NCBI GenBank assembly: GCA_005883855.1 | Contig: VBAU01000059.1 | Location: 1-6,437, forward strand | Reading direction: 5' to 3' | DNA length: 6,437 nucleotides | Origin: Bacteroidota bacterium | GTDB taxonomy: Bacteria; Bacteroidota; Bacteroidia; Chitinophagales; Chitinophagaceae | Shown: positions 5,442-6,437 of the stretch, piece by piece | Layout: each line of letters begins with the position of its first letter | Numbering within the stretch: position 1 is the stretch's first letter | Notes under the pieces: model-generated | Told to the model about the DNA's origin: nothing | Seen by the model: only the letters and a program-made list of their open reading frames with translations | The model's database searches: none | Program-made: the position numbers and the translations under genes

Positions 5442-6437
5442 ATGAAACTTGATAAACAAATCGTCTTCCTTGTTTCGCTCGTCCTGATAGCCAGCCAGGC
5501 TGTTGCTCAAACCGCTGCTCTCAAGCTCAACCCTACAATCGAATCGAAAATTAATGTACTGGTCAAACAAATGACTTTGCAAGAAAAAGTCGGACAAATG
5601 GCGCAGGTGGCTATTGATGTCATAGGCAAGGTTGATTATTCGAAACAAACTTTTACGGTTGATCCGGATAAGTTGAACGAGGTCGTGGTCAATTATAAAG
5701 TCGGTTCTATTTTGAATTCGCCGCCGGGCATTCTTCTTACCGCTGAACAGTGGAACCAGGTTCTAAGCGATATTCAGAATGCTGCGCAGAAAACCAAATT
5801 AAAAATCCCTGTTCTTTACGGTCTCGATGATATCCACGGAGTGAATTATGCGGCAGGAACGACTTTATTCCCACAGGAAATTGGGCAGGCTGCAACATGG
5901 AACCGACAACTTGTATATGACGGCGCTGTCATCACTGCATACGAAAGCAGGGCAGTAGGAGTGCCGTGGACATTTTCACCCGTCGTTGATCTTGGAACAA
6001 ATCCGCAATGGCCACGCATTTGGGAAGATTATGGAGAAGATCCTTATCTATCCGCAGAATTGGGCGCGCAGTTTGTCAAAGGAATTCAAGATCCTTTGGG
6101 AAGTAAAGAAAAGCTTGTCGTGAGCCTGAAACATTACATGGCGTACTCGGATCCCAAGTCTGGACACGACAGAACAGACGCGTGGATTCCTGAAAACTAT
6201 TTGCGTGAGTATCATTTACCTCCTTTTGCTGCAACGGTGAAGGCCGGCGCAAGAACTGTAATGGTAAACTCCGCTTCGATCAATGGCATACCCACTCACA
6301 TCAATAAACGGATACTTACCGGCATTTTAAAAAATGAATTGCGCTTTACTGGTTTTGTCGTTACGGACTGGCAGGATATCGAAAATGTCTACCGTCGTGA
6401 TAAGGTGGCGAAGACGATGAAGGAGGCGGTCATGCTT
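5442..6437 (+). CDS. Secreted glycoside hydrolase family 3 (beta-glucosidase-like), N-terminal part (truncated by window edge)
   Basis: 332 codons of an open frame from ATG at 5442 that runs off the window. GH3 enzymes hydrolyse terminal beta-linked sugars from oligosaccharides with retention. Residues 1-22 are a Sec signal peptide (MKLDKQ, hydrophobic IVFLVSLVLIA, AVA before Gln23), so the enzyme is periplasmic or outer-membrane associated. The GH3 N-terminal barrel starts at QMTLQEKVGQM (43-53). Further landmarks are IPVLYGLDDIHG (122-133), FSPVVDLGTNPQWPRIWEDY (178-197), GEDPYL, and the substrate-binding Lys230-His231 in SLKHYMAYSDPKSGHDRT. The catalytic nucleophile is Asp309 in GFVVTDWQD. 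All conserved sites in the visible part are present. The C-terminal sandwich with the acid/base residue lies outside. BglX is a related but different enzyme, so I give no symbol. The A/T-rich leader without Shine-Dalgarno fits Bacteroidota. It follows the PD40 gene by 234 bp and probably has its own promoter. Confidence 0.95.
   Translation, partial: MKLDKQIVFLVSLVLIASQAVAQTAALKLNPTIESKINVLVKQMTLQEKVGQMAQVAIDVIGKVDYSKQTFTVDPDKLNEVVVNYKVGSILNSPPGILLTAEQWNQVLSDIQNAAQKTKLKIPVLYGLDDIHGVNYAAGTTLFPQEIGQAATWNRQLVYDGAVITAYESRAVGVPWTFSPVVDLGTNPQWPRIWEDYGEDPYLSAELGAQFVKGIQDPLGSKEKLVVSLKHYMAYSDPKSGHDRTDAWIPENYLREYHLPPFAATVKAGARTVMVNSASINGIPTHINKRILTGILKNELRFTGFVVTDWQDIENVYRRDKVAKTMKEAVML

Noticed and set aside
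5304..5648. 114-codon minus-strand open frame
   Set aside because: It overlaps the start and signal peptide of the clear GH3 gene and the intergenic inverted repeats; the peptide shows no recognisable domain.

Overview
This window looks like chromosomal DNA from a member of the phylum Bacteroidota, probably a polysaccharide-degrading environmental lineage. The reasons are the Bacteroidota-style LacI and short Crp/Fnr regulators, secreted carbohydrate-active enzymes with Sec signal peptides, start codons without clear Shine-Dalgarno sequences but with A/T-rich leaders, and a few matches to the TTG / TAnnTTTG promoter pattern. The species cannot be named from the sequence alone.

Layout. 1-154 (minus): 5' end of a CBS-domain protein, cut by the window edge. 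155-227: short divergent intergenic region with an imperfect inverted repeat. 228-1238 (plus): LacI-family repressor. 1339-1427 (plus): tRNA-Ser with anticodon CGA and a long variable arm. 1484-2104 (plus): Crp/Fnr-family regulator with a probable TTG start. 2091-2294: gene-poor stretch with a 7-bp hairpin and, on the minus strand, a short piece that reads like the C-terminus of an SGNH-type hydrolase (probable gene relic). 2295-3678 (plus): sialate-O-acetylesterase-like SGNH esterase whose signal-peptide start is out of frame with the body. 3684-5207 (plus): secreted protein with an N-terminal beta-sandwich-like region and a TolB-type PD40 propeller. 5208-5441: non-coding, bounded by imperfect inverted repeats, with two internal palindromes and a candidate promoter. 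5442-6437 (plus): N-terminal 332 codons of a secreted GH3 glycoside hydrolase, cut by the window edge.

How the genes may work together. The esterase, PD40 protein and GH3 enzyme lie on one strand and read as a carbohydrate-processing cluster: the esterase removes acyl groups, the GH3 enzyme removes terminal beta-linked sugars, and the PD40 protein may bind or sense a ligand in the periplasm. The esterase and PD40 genes are 5 bp apart and probably co-transcribed. The GH3 gene has its own leader. The LacI protein is a plausible regulator but is separated from them by a tRNA gene and the Crp/Fnr gene, so the link is an inference.

I see no CRISPR array, defence system, transposase or clearly new system. 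The most notable points are the frame break in the esterase leader, located exactly on a strong hairpin, the hydrolase-like relic beside it, and the repeat-bounded intergenic segment before the GH3 gene.
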